Source: Boseongicola sp. SB0665_bin_10 (GTDB lineage: Bacteria; Pseudomonadota; Alphaproteobacteria; Rhodobacterales; Rhodobacteraceae). Taken from it: DNA of 64,000 nt. Positions within the stretch are counted from its first letter, which is position 1. Each line of letters starts with the position of its first letter. The notes under the pieces are model-generated. The model saw nothing but the letters and a program-made list of their open reading frames with translations, did not search any database and was not told the DNA's origin. Shown piece by piece: positions 26,436-35,301 of the stretch. The translations under genes and the position numbers were made by a program. The stretch is taken from the NCBI GenBank assembly GCA_009838075.1, contig VXSG01000039.1, forward strand, positions 1-64,000, read 5' to 3'.

Positions 26436-27656
26436 ATGTATGATCGATTGATCAAGCACAGGACCAAGGAAGCCCTTGAAGACACGCCCGTGGTCCTGGT
26501 GGTGGGACCACGCCGGGCTGGCAAAACCACTTTGGTGCAAGACATTGAGAGCGACAGTCGAACGTACATTACGCTCGACGATCCGGCGACCCTCGAAGCC
26601 GCACATTCCGATCCGGTTGGCTTCGTGCGGCGACTGGAACGGGCGACGATTGATGAAATCCAGCGCGCGCCGGATCTGCTGCTGGCGATCAAGAAATCCG
26701 TGGATGAAGGCAAGCGCCCAGGAAGGTTTCTGCTCACTGGCTCGGCCAATGTACTGACATTGCCGCGTGTCGCCGACAGTTTGGCTGGCCGAATGGAAAC
26801 CATCCAGATGCTTCCATTGGCCCAAGCCGAGATCATTGGCTCTGTGCCATCCTTCTTGGAGCGATTGTTCGAAGGACAGCTGCAAGGCGTGCCGCGCAAC
26901 AATGTTGGCGACGACATCATTCACAGGGCCATGAGTGGAGGATTTCCGGAGGTGCTTGATCGCGAGAGCGAGCGCCGCCGCATAAGTTGGGCGCGTTCCT
27001 ACCTAACGTCGGTTCTGACACGCGATCTCAGGGACATTGCCGACATGGAAAAGCTGACCGAGCTTCCAAGGTTCGTGCAGCTCTTGGCCGAACACTCTGG
27101 ACAGCTCGTCAATTTCTCCCGCATCGCTGCCGGCATCAATGTCAGCCACAAGACCGCACAACGCTACATCATGCTGCTTGAACAGATATTCCTGGTTTCG
27201 ACCTTGCGGCCATGGCATTCAAATGGGCTCAAGCGGATCGTCAAGACTCCAAAGCTGCACTTTCTCGATTCCGGGTTGTTGGCAGCAACGCGAGGACTCA
27301 GCATTGAACGCGTGACAAACAGTCGCGATCTGTTTGGGGCATTGCTCGAAAGCTTCGTATACTCGGAAGTCCGGAAACTGATGACCGCATCGGACTTGTG
27401 GCTGAGCCTCTTCCATTTTCGTGACCACATGAATCGCGAGGTGGACATCGTCCTTGAGCGCAATGACGGCTTGATTGCCGGCATTGAGGTGAAGGCATCC
27501 GCAACGGTAAGGTCGGGCGATTTCGGCGGGCTGAAGATTCTTGCGGAAACGTGCGGAAGCAGGTTCGCCTACGGTGTTGTGCTTCATGACGGCACTGACG
27601 TCGTTCCCTTTGGAGAGCGGTTGGCTGCCGTCCCCTTGTCGGCCTTGTGGGATTGA
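26436..27656 (+). CDS. AAA-family ATPase with DUF4143 (AAA_14) C-terminal domain
   Basis: This 406-residue protein has Walker A GPRRAGKTT (24-32), Walker B-like TIDEIQRAP (71-79), LTGSANVL sensor-type motif near residue 99, and a DUF4143 domain with a winged-helix part and a C-terminal restriction-endonuclease-like core (REVDIVLERNDG, IAGIEVKASA). The class is widespread in bacteria and archaea, often mobile, and of largely unknown function. The start ATG follows GGGAG. Its base composition is a little less GC-rich than neighbours, and the repeats and truncated MOSC gene next to it point to horizontal arrival as a single-gene cargo. Confidence 0.85.
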   Translation: MYDRLIKHRTKEALEDTPVVLVVGPRRAGKTTLVQDIESDSRTYITLDDPATLEAAHSDPVGFVRRLERATIDEIQRAPDLLLAIKKSVDEGKRPGRFLLTGSANVLTLPRVADSLAGRMETIQMLPLAQAEIIGSVPSFLERLFEGQLQGVPRNNVGDDIIHRAMSGGFPEVLDRESERRRISWARSYLTSVLTRDLRDIADMEKLTELPRFVQLLAEHSGQLVNFSRIAAGINVSHKTAQRYIMLLEQIFLVSTLRPWHSNGLKRIVKTPKLHFLDSGLLAATRGLSIERVTNSRDLFGALLESFVYSEVRKLMTASDLWLSLFHFRDHMNREVDIVLERNDGLIAGIEVKASATVRSGDFGGLKILAETCGSRFAYGVVLHDGTDVVPFGERLAAVPLSALWD

Positions 27657-27922
27657 CACGTCGAATCTCTTGCTTGGAGGCACGGCGTGTCTCGTCGACC
27701 GATGGCATTGGATTGTTTCCCGCAACCAGGACATGCCTTGCCGTGGTTTTCCGGATCCCGCTGTCTTCAGCGTCGGCGCGATGCGACGCGCAACCCGCCA
27801 TGCGTTCCTGGTATCTGCCAAGGGTCCGTTGCCGAAGACGAGATCGCGCCACGGCGCCACGCGGCACGGCATGCTGCCGTTCAAGAAAATTGGCCCGGCG
27901 GCGCGGAATCCTCTTGAAGCGG

Positions 27923-29572
27923 CTATTCCTTCTCCTTGTCATCCGAAACACGCTTGACGTCCCCAAGCGCGCCTCCCATCGACAGGCCTAGCTCATCCCC
28001 AAGCGACTTCAGGGCGGGGAGCTGCACGGCCATCCCGAGTATCGAGTCCAGTGCCTGGTTGACCGGAGTCTTGCCAGCCTCCCCTCCGTCGCCCGAGTGT
28101 CCGCCGCCCAAGCCGGTGACGTTGTGGATCTTGATCGTGTCGATCTTCTCGGCTGGCCGGACCAGTTCCGCTATGGCCTTTGGCAGGGTCTCGATCCGCG
28201 CCAGTTCCTCCTTCATCTCGACAAGACGTGCATCGAGCGTGTTCTCTGCCTCGTGCAGGGCTTTCTGGCCCTCGGCTTCAGCCAGCAGGGCCTCGCGTCT
28301 GGCGGCCGCGCGTTCACGGTCCGAGTCGGCTTCCGCCTTTGCAGACTGAAGGCGGGCGGCCGCATGGTCCACGGACGCGTCCTTCTCGGCCTTGGCCAAA
28401 GTCCGCAGGCGCGCGCCTTCCGCTTCCGACCTTTCCTGGGCCGCGACCAATGCCAGCATCCTGTCCCGCTCGGCTTCGGCCATGCGCTGTGCCGTGGCGA
28501 TCGAAGCCTCTGCCTTGGCCGCCTCCGCCCGGGAAATGTCCGCCGCGGCGCGGGCCGCGCTCTCTGCCTTGGCCTTTTCGGCCACCGCGATCTGCCGTTC
28601 CTGCTGCTTCAGTTGCAAGTCCCGTTCCTTGGCGATCTCGGATGCCTGGACTTCCAGGTCACGCGCGATCTCGGCAGCGCGGATTGCGCGGTCGCGGGCC
28701 ACCTCCGCTTCGCGAACCGCCTTCTCCTTGGCGATGCGTGCGGCTTCCGCCTCGCGTTCCGCGTCCGCGCGCTGCCGCGCGACTTCGGCCTGCTGTCCGG
28801 CCTTGAGCGTCTCGATCTCCTCGTGCTGGCTGATCCGGGCCTGCTCTTCGTCGCGTTCGATTTCAAGCTTTCGGCGCGTTGCCTCCATCGACGACAGGCT
28901 GACCGACACTTCCGCGTCGGCATCGATCTGCGCGCGCTCCTTCTTGGACGTCGCTATGACCTCGGCCAGCTTGCGCATGCCGACCGCGTTGAACGCGTTG
29001 TTCTCGTCCAGCGCGGCGAAGGGCGTCTGGTCGAGGGCGGTCAGTGACACGGACTGGATGCGCAGCCCGTTCTCGGCAAAGTCCTCCGCGATCAGCATGC
29101 GGACGTCCTTCACGAAGCTTGATCGTCCTTCGTGCAGCTGGTCGAGGGTCATTTGCGCGGCCACGGACCGAAGCGCGTCGACAAGCTTGCCCTCGACGAT
29201 TTCGCGGAGCTTGTCGGCGGTGAAAGTGCGGTCGCCCAGCGTTTGTGCGGCCTTGGCCACGGCCTCTGCATCCGCTTCCACGGCAACGGAAAAGCTCGCC
29301 CCGATATCGACACGCAGACGGTCCTTCGTGATCAGGCTGTCCTCGCCGGAACGCTTCACCTCCAGGCGCAGCGTGCGCATGTTGACTTCAGTGACTTCAT
29401 GGAAGTACGGCAGGGCGATTGTGCCCCCGGCCATGATCACCTGCTGGCCACCGAGACCTGTTCGGATCAGGCTGGTTTCCCGGGTGGCCTTTCGATACAG
29501 CCGCGCAAGAATCACGATGACGAGAATTGCGGCGACAATGAGCACCAAGGCGGTGGTCAGAATGGCGGACAT
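27923..29572 (-). CDS. Flotillin-like SPFH-domain membrane protein (YqiK type)
   Basis: This 549-residue protein has one N-terminal transmembrane helix (about residues 5-25), an SPFH/PHB domain (LIRTGLGGQQVIMAGGTIAL to about 190), and then a long Ala/Glu-rich coiled coil (about 210-460, many AEAERE-type heptads), ending in a flotillin-type tail with LPKAIAELVRPAEKIDTIKI. Such proteins scaffold membrane microdomains. AAGGAGG precedes ATG 29572. It follows the GST-dioxygenase gene by 46 bases on the same strand, so it may be transcribed with the aromatic operon, but a functional link is not shown. It is unusual to see it here without an NfeD-like partner gene. Confidence 0.88.
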   Translation of the reverse strand: MSAILTTALVLIVAAILVIVILARLYRKATRETSLIRTGLGGQQVIMAGGTIALPYFHEVTEVNMRTLRLEVKRSGEDSLITKDRLRVDIGASFSVAVEADAEAVAKAAQTLGDRTFTADKLREIVEGKLVDALRSVAAQMTLDQLHEGRSSFVKDVRMLIAEDFAENGLRIQSVSLTALDQTPFAALDENNAFNAVGMRKLAEVIATSKKERAQIDADAEVSVSLSSMEATRRKLEIERDEEQARISQHEEIETLKAGQQAEVARQRADAEREAEAARIAKEKAVREAEVARDRAIRAAEIARDLEVQASEIAKERDLQLKQQERQIAVAEKAKAESAARAAADISRAEAAKAEASIATAQRMAEAERDRMLALVAAQERSEAEGARLRTLAKAEKDASVDHAAARLQSAKAEADSDRERAAARREALLAEAEGQKALHEAENTLDARLVEMKEELARIETLPKAIAELVRPAEKIDTIKIHNVTGLGGGHSGDGGEAGKTPVNQALDSILGMAVQLPALKSLGDELGLSMGGALGDVKRVSDDKEKE

Positions 29573-29618
29573 GGAGACCTCCTTCGTTGTGGTCTGGATG
29601 CAATGGTGGAACGTGGCA

Positions 29619-31541
29619 TCAGGCTGCCCTCGCCAACACGAAGTCATACTCGACGCAATAGGCCGGTGACGGAACCTTCTTTCCGTCAGGGGCCCGATGG
29701 TCGGTCTTTTCGACGAACGGCATGATCAGGGACTGCTTCACCCCGAACACGGGGTCGCTGTCAAGATGACGGTCGCCGTCCAGGAACAGCATGGTGGTCA
29801 GGCGCCGGTATCCGGGCGCCTCGACGCGGACATGCACGTGCGCCGGTCGCATTATGGAACGATTCGAGACGCGCAGCAGGTCGCCCACGGTGCCGTCGTC
29901 CGGAATCGGGTAGCTTTTCGGCAGGATCGAGATGAACCAGACGCGCCCGTGCGCGTCTGAACGAAAGACCCCACGCATCGCCGGTTCCTTCTGGTCCGGC
30001 AGCATGATGTCGTAATGCCCGTCATCGTCTGAATGCCAGATGTCCACGCGCGCGCCGGCGACCGGTTGTCCGTCAGTGTCGATGATGCGGGCATTGAAGA
30101 ACATCGGCTTGCCCTTGATGCCGCCGGAAATGTCCTCGCCGTTCTCGAATGTCGGGCGATCCTCGACGAAGAACGGACCCAGCACCGAGTTTTCCGTGGC
30201 TCCGCTCGGGAACCGGTTGTTGATCAGATCCACCCGGGCGGTTGCGCCCGTCACGTCGGACAGGAGCACGAATTCCTGCCGTCCGCCGGTCGAGAGATGG
30301 CCGGTCCTGGTCAGGAACTCGATGCCGTATTCCCATTCCCCTTCCGTAGGCTGCACCTCTTCGAGAAACGCATGAAGATGCCGTGTGAGCGCGGCCAGGA
30401 CCTGTCGCGCGCGCGGATTTCTTGTGTCCTTCATCGTCGCAAGGACCGCACCCGTGAGGCTTTCCTCCCGGATGTCGCGCCCGTGGCCTCCGATGGTCTC
30501 GGTTCGCGCCGCGCTTTCCGAATCCCCGGATGCGGCGTCCGGGTAGTGTTCCATGACGTGCTCGGACGGGGGATTCCCGGGCCATCGGATCACGGCCTCC
30601 TGGAACGAAGGCCGCTCGAACAGGCGCTCGGCATAGGCGGCGGTCCTGTCATGCGCGGTGTCGTTCAGCGCGTGACCGCCTTCCCAGGCGAAGCCCATGC
30701 CGAGCCACTTCATGCGCCACAGGCTTGCGGCCCACACGACGTCGGCCATCGTGAAGGCATCGCCGCATGCCCACTCCCGGCCGTCGGCAAGACGCCCGTC
30801 CAGTTCGGCAACGACCTTCAGCACTTCTTTCGTCGCGGCGCGCATCATGTCCGGCGAGGCAACGAAGTGGCGGGCGGCGGCCTCTTTCCGAATCTTGGCG
30901 TCATAGGCCCCGATCAGGCGCGGGTGCCCGACCGACAGGGAGCGGCCCTCCATGAGCTTCATGATCTTGTAGTCATGTATTCCAGCCATGCGCGTCCTGA
31001 GCGCTTCGGGTCGATAGTCGCCGTCGGGATGCGCACCATACAGGATCGCAACATGCGGGGTGGCGTCGACGATCTCGACTTCACGCTCGATCTCCCTGCG
31101 CAGCCTGGCTGGCATCAGCTCGGTGCCGCCCTGCCAGGCACGATCAACGTGCTGACAGATGGCAACGCTGTCCACATGAACCTGACCCTCCTCGTGATCC
31201 ACAAGGGTTGGCACGGCCGCCGGGTCAAATCCCTCGGCATTCATCGATGATCGTCCGGTGTAGCCGTTCACCATCTCGCGCCCCCTGCCGCCCTGCATGC
31301 GCAGGCGCACGTAGTCGGGATGATAGTTCTCGAGCATGGGCGGCAGGATGCCGATGTCATGGCTCATGAAAGCCGCGCCCTTCTCGAAGAGGCAGGTGCG
31401 CACCTTGTGCGAACAGATGGACAGGGCGAAGTGATAGAGCTCGAATCGCGAAGACCCGCTTCCGACCTGCCGGTTGCGTTCGGGGTCGGTCAGGGGCGAA
31501 TTCGCCGCACGGACGTAGTCTGTCAGGCCTTGTTCCACCAT
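29619..31541 (-). CDS. GST-like domain fused to hydroxyquinol-type intradiol ring-cleavage dioxygenase
   Basis: This protein has 640 residues. Residues about 30-320 form a GST: thioredoxin-like part with SRFELYHFALSICSHKVRTC (Ser/Cys in the active-site loop) and AVPTLVDHEEGQVHVDS, then a helical GST C-domain (WACGDAFTMADVVWAASL). Residues 355-640 form an intradiol dioxygenase of the catechol/hydroxyquinol 1,2-dioxygenase type: helical dimerisation part, SVLGPFFVEDRP, and the Fe(III) ligands Tyr510 (DGHYD), Tyr544 (KSYPIP), His568 and His570 (PAHVHV). It would open hydroxyquinol to maleylacetate for the reductase at 38140. The start ATG overlaps the monooxygenase stop as TGATG. The fusion is unusual; whether the GST acts on the same substrate is unknown. 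Confidence 0.85.
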   Translation of the reverse strand: MVEQGLTDYVRAANSPLTDPERNRQVGSGSSRFELYHFALSICSHKVRTCLFEKGAAFMSHDIGILPPMLENYHPDYVRLRMQGGRGREMVNGYTGRSSMNAEGFDPAAVPTLVDHEEGQVHVDSVAICQHVDRAWQGGTELMPARLRREIEREVEIVDATPHVAILYGAHPDGDYRPEALRTRMAGIHDYKIMKLMEGRSLSVGHPRLIGAYDAKIRKEAAARHFVASPDMMRAATKEVLKVVAELDGRLADGREWACGDAFTMADVVWAASLWRMKWLGMGFAWEGGHALNDTAHDRTAAYAERLFERPSFQEAVIRWPGNPPSEHVMEHYPDAASGDSESAARTETIGGHGRDIREESLTGAVLATMKDTRNPRARQVLAALTRHLHAFLEEVQPTEGEWEYGIEFLTRTGHLSTGGRQEFVLLSDVTGATARVDLINNRFPSGATENSVLGPFFVEDRPTFENGEDISGGIKGKPMFFNARIIDTDGQPVAGARVDIWHSDDDGHYDIMLPDQKEPAMRGVFRSDAHGRVWFISILPKSYPIPDDGTVGDLLRVSNRSIMRPAHVHVRVEAPGYRRLTTMLFLDGDRHLDSDPVFGVKQSLIMPFVEKTDHRAPDGKKVPSPAYCVEYDFVLARAA

Positions 31542-33289
31542 CACGTTCGCCCCAGAATGGTCTGCATGACACGGGTCAGGTCCGCCGTCGGCTCGGCGCT
31601 CAGCGACTGCGCTCGCCAGCCGACATGGCCGTCCGGGCGGACCAGGACGCAGCCGCTGTCCGAAACCTCTGACTGCATCGCCCAGTCCCCGAACGTGTCG
31701 TTGACCTCGCAGCCGGGTCCGATCTGGTACGTGTGCACATCCACCTCCGTCTCGGCGCCCGCGCGGGCGGCGGCCTCGACCCATCCGGCACCCGAAACTC
31801 CGGTCAGGAGAACAAATCGCCCGCGGCCCACCAGATCAAGGGTCGAGACCTTGTCCTGATCGACATCCAGCCAGACATGGGGAATGCGAGCGCCGGGCCA
31901 TGTCGTCGCATGGTAGTAGAGTTCTCGGTCGCGCATGTACTCAGGTTCGGGCGTGCCGTCCGGCACGATTGCCCGGCTCGCGTAGCGTTGTCCCATCTCC
32001 ACGCCGTGGCAATTGAACTCGTAGCTCTTTTGCCTGAAATACTTGTTCAGCGCCTTTCGCCGTGCGTCGGCTTCGACCGTGGGTTCCTTCCGGGCGTCCA
32101 TGCGCCGCTTGATGTCGTCCGGGCTGCCGGGTTGCAGGAGGCCCAGGGTTTCGAAAATCGGCGCATAGTCCTGAATGGACTTGTTGGCGCGAGTCACGAT
32201 CTGGCGGCCGACCGGCTGGCGTTCCTCGTCGTAGGTGTCGAGGAGGCTGTCGTCAGCCTTGCCTTCCAGCACGAGCTTCAGCTTCCAGCACAGGTTGTAG
32301 GCGTCCTGGATCGAGGTGTTGGAACCAAGGCCGTTGGTCGGAGGATGGCGGTGCACCGCATCGCCCATGCAAAAGACCCGGCCCTTGGAATAGCTGCTGG
32401 CCACCATGTTGTTCACTGTCCAGTAGCTGAGCTTGGTGACGGTGACGTCGATGTCCTGGTCGCCAATGAGTCCTCTCACGATGTCCGCCGCTTCCTGGCC
32501 GGTCAGGTCCGGAGGGCCGTCCTTCACGTCGTATCCGTAGATCGACAGCCACTTGTTCCACGGGCGCACCATGCGAATCACGCCGGCGCCGATGCCGCCG
32601 ATGTTCGAGCCTGGCTGGAAGATCCAGTAGAGGACGGAGGGGCGATGCGCCACGAAATTGCTCAGGTCGGCCGTGAACTCGATGTTCATCGAGCCCTCGA
32701 GACCCATTTCGCCTTCCATCGGCAGGCCAAGCTGCTCCGTGATGATCGACCGCGCCCCATCCGCGCCGATCATGTATTTGGCGCGAATGCGATACGTCTG
32801 GTCCGCCACGCGATCCCGCACGGTAGCGACGACGCCGTCCGAGTCCTGCATGTGGCTGACATATTCGGTCTTGAACCGGGTTACGGTCCCGGTCTCCATC
32901 GCCTTGCCGACGATGATCGGCTCCAGGAGGGTCTGAGGGATGTCGCAGATGCGGCACGGCGAGGCCAGGTCATAGTCCGCCTTGCGGCTCGGGTGATTGC
33001 CCCAGGTCAGCAGTCGCCCGATCTCCTCGCCCGCGAGCGAGGTGCAGAACACGTTGTTGCCCATCAACTCCTGCGGCACCGACTTTTCCTTGGCCTCCTC
33101 CTCGATGCCGAGTTCGCGCAGGACTTCCATCGTGCGCTGATTGGTGATGTGCGCGCGAGGCGTGTTTGCCAGCCAGCCGTATTTCTCGATCATGATGTTC
33201 GGGATGCCGTAGCTGGACAGGAGTGCCGCCGATGCACCGCCGGCCGGTCCTGATCCGATGATCAGCACGTCGGTTTCGATGTCAAACAT
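31541..33289 (-). CDS. Possible independently translated FAD monooxygenase from an internal start
   Basis: Inside the fused frame, ATG 33289 begins MFDIETDVLIIGSGPAGG, exactly where TfdB-like monooxygenases start, and a GAGGT sequence lies about eight bases upstream. This suggests the enzyme was once, or still is, a separate 582-residue cistron, with the livM stop lost. Both products may be made. The enzyme would use NAD(P)H and O2 to hydroxylate a phenolic ring in the cytoplasm, feeding the fused dioxygenase encoded next. Confidence 0.5.
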   Translation of the reverse strand: MFDIETDVLIIGSGPAGGASAALLSSYGIPNIMIEKYGWLANTPRAHITNQRTMEVLRELGIEEEAKEKSVPQELMGNNVFCTSLAGEEIGRLLTWGNHPSRKADYDLASPCRICDIPQTLLEPIIVGKAMETGTVTRFKTEYVSHMQDSDGVVATVRDRVADQTYRIRAKYMIGADGARSIITEQLGLPMEGEMGLEGSMNIEFTADLSNFVAHRPSVLYWIFQPGSNIGGIGAGVIRMVRPWNKWLSIYGYDVKDGPPDLTGQEAADIVRGLIGDQDIDVTVTKLSYWTVNNMVASSYSKGRVFCMGDAVHRHPPTNGLGSNTSIQDAYNLCWKLKLVLEGKADDSLLDTYDEERQPVGRQIVTRANKSIQDYAPIFETLGLLQPGSPDDIKRRMDARKEPTVEADARRKALNKYFRQKSYEFNCHGVEMGQRYASRAIVPDGTPEPEYMRDRELYYHATTWPGARIPHVWLDVDQDKVSTLDLVGRGRFVLLTGVSGAGWVEAAARAGAETEVDVHTYQIGPGCEVNDTFGDWAMQSEVSDSGCVLVRPDGHVGWRAQSLSAEPTADLTRVMQTILGRT

Positions 33290-34432
33290 GGTCGTTACCT
33301 CATTGGGCAGTTCCGCCCCGCTCACGCCGACCGGCGCAGGCGCTTTCGCTTCCTGAACGGGTTGCGTGTAGTCCGGGACCGGCGTGTCCGGGCCGATCAG
33401 CCGCCGCCGCGTCGGAAATATCGAATAGTCGTATCTGGCCTGCACCCAACCCCAAATTCCCTTCGGAGCCACGAGCATAACGGCAATCGCCAGTGCGCCA
33501 AGCGCCATCAGGTACCATGTGCCGTAGTCCGCAAACCAGTTCTGGAGGGCGAAGAGGATGAGCGCACCGATGATTGGACCCTCAAGGGTGCCGATGCCGC
33601 CGATCACGACAATGAACAGGACGAACGCTGTCCAGTCGATCACGGAAAACGCGCTCTGGGGCGTGATGGAAGCCTTCTGGAAGTAGATCAGCGCGCCGGC
33701 CAGGGCCGCGCCGGTCGCCGCGAAAATGTAGACCGCAAGCTTTGCGCGGGAAGTGTCGACACCGATGCTTTCCGCCGCATCCGGGTTGTCGCGAATTGCG
33801 GAGAGGGCAAGGCCGTTGCGGGTTCGCAGGAAGGCGTAGATGGCGCCGACCACGATGACGGCCAGCAGGAGCGCGACCCAGTAGGAGATGATGTCGCGCG
33901 CGGCGGACGACTTGACATCGAACACCTCGCGCACCCAGCCAACGCCCCAGATGCTGCGCGCCACATCCGGGGGAAGGGACGTGCCGGTGCCACCGCCAAG
34001 CGCCTTCCATTGTGCGAAGAGGAGGCGATAGACCTCGGCCGCGACCCAGGTGCCGATGGCAAAGTACGCGCCTTGCAGGCGGAACACGACGTAGGCCGTC
34101 GGCACGCTCAGGAGGGCGCCGATCACGCCTGCGGCAAGAATCGCAACGAGCGGGTTCATGCCAAGCAGGATCGCGAAGCCGAATCCCGCATAGGCCCCGA
34201 GGCCGACATAGGCCTGCTGGCCGATGCTCACAAGCCCGCCATACCCGGCCAGGAGGTTCCAGCACTGGGCGAGCACGACCATGGTCAGGACAAAGAAGAG
34301 ATCCTGCAGGAGCGACCGGGAGACAAACGCGGGCGCAACGACCAGTATCGCGATCACGACAACCAGCACCACCAGCGCGATGTTGCTGGCGCGGGTCGAC
34401 TTGGCGACCTGATACTGGCTCGTCTCCGGCAT
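31541..34432 (-). CDS. LivM-type ABC permease joined in frame to TfdB-like FAD monooxygenase
   Basis: One uninterrupted frame of 963 codons. Residues 1-381 are a LivM branched-chain-type permease (LAQCWNLLAGYGGLVSIGQQ, SAIRDNPDAAESIGVDTSRA, VIGGIGTLEGPIIGAL). Residues 382-963 are a class A flavin monooxygenase: FAD motif DVLIIGSGPAGGASAAL, MIGADGARS, and GDAVHRHPPTNGLGSNTSIQ, closest in memory to 2,4-dichlorophenol 6-monooxygenase TfdB. No stop separates them; a Pro/Ala-rich linker (VQEAKAPAPVGVSGAE) joins the parts. The start at 34432 overlaps the livH stop (TGATG). The product could be a membrane-tethered hydroxylase, or the enzyme may also start internally at 33289. It predicts hydroxylation of an imported phenol. 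Confidence 0.8.
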   Translation of the reverse strand: MPETSQYQVAKSTRASNIALVVLVVVIAILVVAPAFVSRSLLQDLFFVLTMVVLAQCWNLLAGYGGLVSIGQQAYVGLGAYAGFGFAILLGMNPLVAILAAGVIGALLSVPTAYVVFRLQGAYFAIGTWVAAEVYRLLFAQWKALGGGTGTSLPPDVARSIWGVGWVREVFDVKSSAARDIISYWVALLLAVIVVGAIYAFLRTRNGLALSAIRDNPDAAESIGVDTSRAKLAVYIFAATGAALAGALIYFQKASITPQSAFSVIDWTAFVLFIVVIGGIGTLEGPIIGALILFALQNWFADYGTWYLMALGALAIAVMLVAPKGIWGWVQARYDYSIFPTRRRLIGPDTPVPDYTQPVQEAKAPAPVGVSGAELPNEVTTMFDIETDVLIIGSGPAGGASAALLSSYGIPNIMIEKYGWLANTPRAHITNQRTMEVLRELGIEEEAKEKSVPQELMGNNVFCTSLAGEEIGRLLTWGNHPSRKADYDLASPCRICDIPQTLLEPIIVGKAMETGTVTRFKTEYVSHMQDSDGVVATVRDRVADQTYRIRAKYMIGADGARSIITEQLGLPMEGEMGLEGSMNIEFTADLSNFVAHRPSVLYWIFQPGSNIGGIGAGVIRMVRPWNKWLSIYGYDVKDGPPDLTGQEAADIVRGLIGDQDIDVTVTKLSYWTVNNMVASSYSKGRVFCMGDAVHRHPPTNGLGSNTSIQDAYNLCWKLKLVLEGKADDSLLDTYDEERQPVGRQIVTRANKSIQDYAPIFETLGLLQPGSPDDIKRRMDARKEPTVEADARRKALNKYFRQKSYEFNCHGVEMGQRYASRAIVPDGTPEPEYMRDRELYYHATTWPGARIPHVWLDVDQDKVSTLDLVGRGRFVLLTGVSGAGWVEAAARAGAETEVDVHTYQIGPGCEVNDTFGDWAMQSEVSDSGCVLVRPDGHVGWRAQSLSAEPTADLTRVMQTILGRT

Positions 34433-35298
34433 CAGTCGACGCTTCTCGGAAACAGGCCGCGCGGCCGCAGCACGAGCACGATCAGGAAGACGACATGGCC
34501 GGAAAGAGTCTGCCATTCCGGAGACACCTGGGCGCCGATCGTCTGTGCCAGGCCAAGGATGATGCCGCCGATCAGGGTGCCCCAGAAACTGCCCAGGCCT
34601 CCGATGATCACGGCCTCGAAGGCGAAGATCAGGCGGCTTGGACCGATCAGCGGATCAAAGGTCGCACGGGCGCCGAGATAGAGCCCGGCAATCGCGACGA
34701 CGACCAGTGCGAGCGCCATGGCCAGCGAAAAGATGCGGTTGTTGTCTATGCCCATGAGCTGGGCGACCTCCGGATTGTCGGAGGTTGCACGAAATGCCCG
34801 GCCTGTCTCCGTGCGGTAGAACAGCCAGTTCAGGAACAGGATGACCAGGACGGCCGAGGCAAACGTCAGGACTGGCACGACGCCGGCGGCCAGCCCGCCG
34901 CCGAGAGGAATGGACGCCTCGCTGAGCGGGCCGAGGCTCAATCTCCTCGTGTCGGCGGAGAACGTCTCAAGCATCCCGTTCTGCAGGATGATCGACAGGC
35001 CGAAGGTCACGAGAAGCGGCGGCAGGATGTCCTTGCCCAGGGTTCGGTTCAGCAGCAGCCGCTGCAGGGCGTAGCCAAGGACGAACATCGCAACGCCGGC
35101 CAGCGCCGCGGCGAAGACGATCGGCAGCCCAAGGGCTTCGACAAGAACCAGCACGGCGAAGGCGCCGATGATCATGAAATCGCCGTGGGCGAGGTTCACG
35201 AGGCGCATGATGCCGAATATCAGGCTCAGTCCGGTGGCGAAAAGCGCATACAGTCCGCCCAGCAGGATGCCTTGAATCAACGTGTCGAGAACGAACAT
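34432..35298 (-). CDS. LivH-type ABC transporter permease
   Basis: This 288-residue membrane protein has the LivH opening TLIQGILLGGLYALFATGLS and IMRLVNLAHGDFMIIGAF, about eight spans, and the coupling-helix region FRATSDNPEVAQLMGIDNNR. It pairs with the LivM half to form the transmembrane channel of a branched-chain-amino-acid-type (HAAT) importer. Within an operon for ring hydroxylation and cleavage, the importer probably carries an aromatic compound rather than amino acids. It starts three bases after livF ends. Confidence 0.9.
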   Translation of the reverse strand: MFVLDTLIQGILLGGLYALFATGLSLIFGIMRLVNLAHGDFMIIGAFAVLVLVEALGLPIVFAAALAGVAMFVLGYALQRLLLNRTLGKDILPPLLVTFGLSIILQNGMLETFSADTRRLSLGPLSEASIPLGGGLAAGVVPVLTFASAVLVILFLNWLFYRTETGRAFRATSDNPEVAQLMGIDNNRIFSLAMALALVVVAIAGLYLGARATFDPLIGPSRLIFAFEAVIIGGLGSFWGTLIGGIILGLAQTIGAQVSPEWQTLSGHVVFLIVLVLRPRGLFPRSVD

Positions 35299-35301
35299 TC
35301 C

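Noticed and set aside
28392-29669. 425-codon Ser/Ala-rich plus-strand open frame
   Set aside because: Antisense of the flotillin coiled coil, whose repeats create an artificial open frame.
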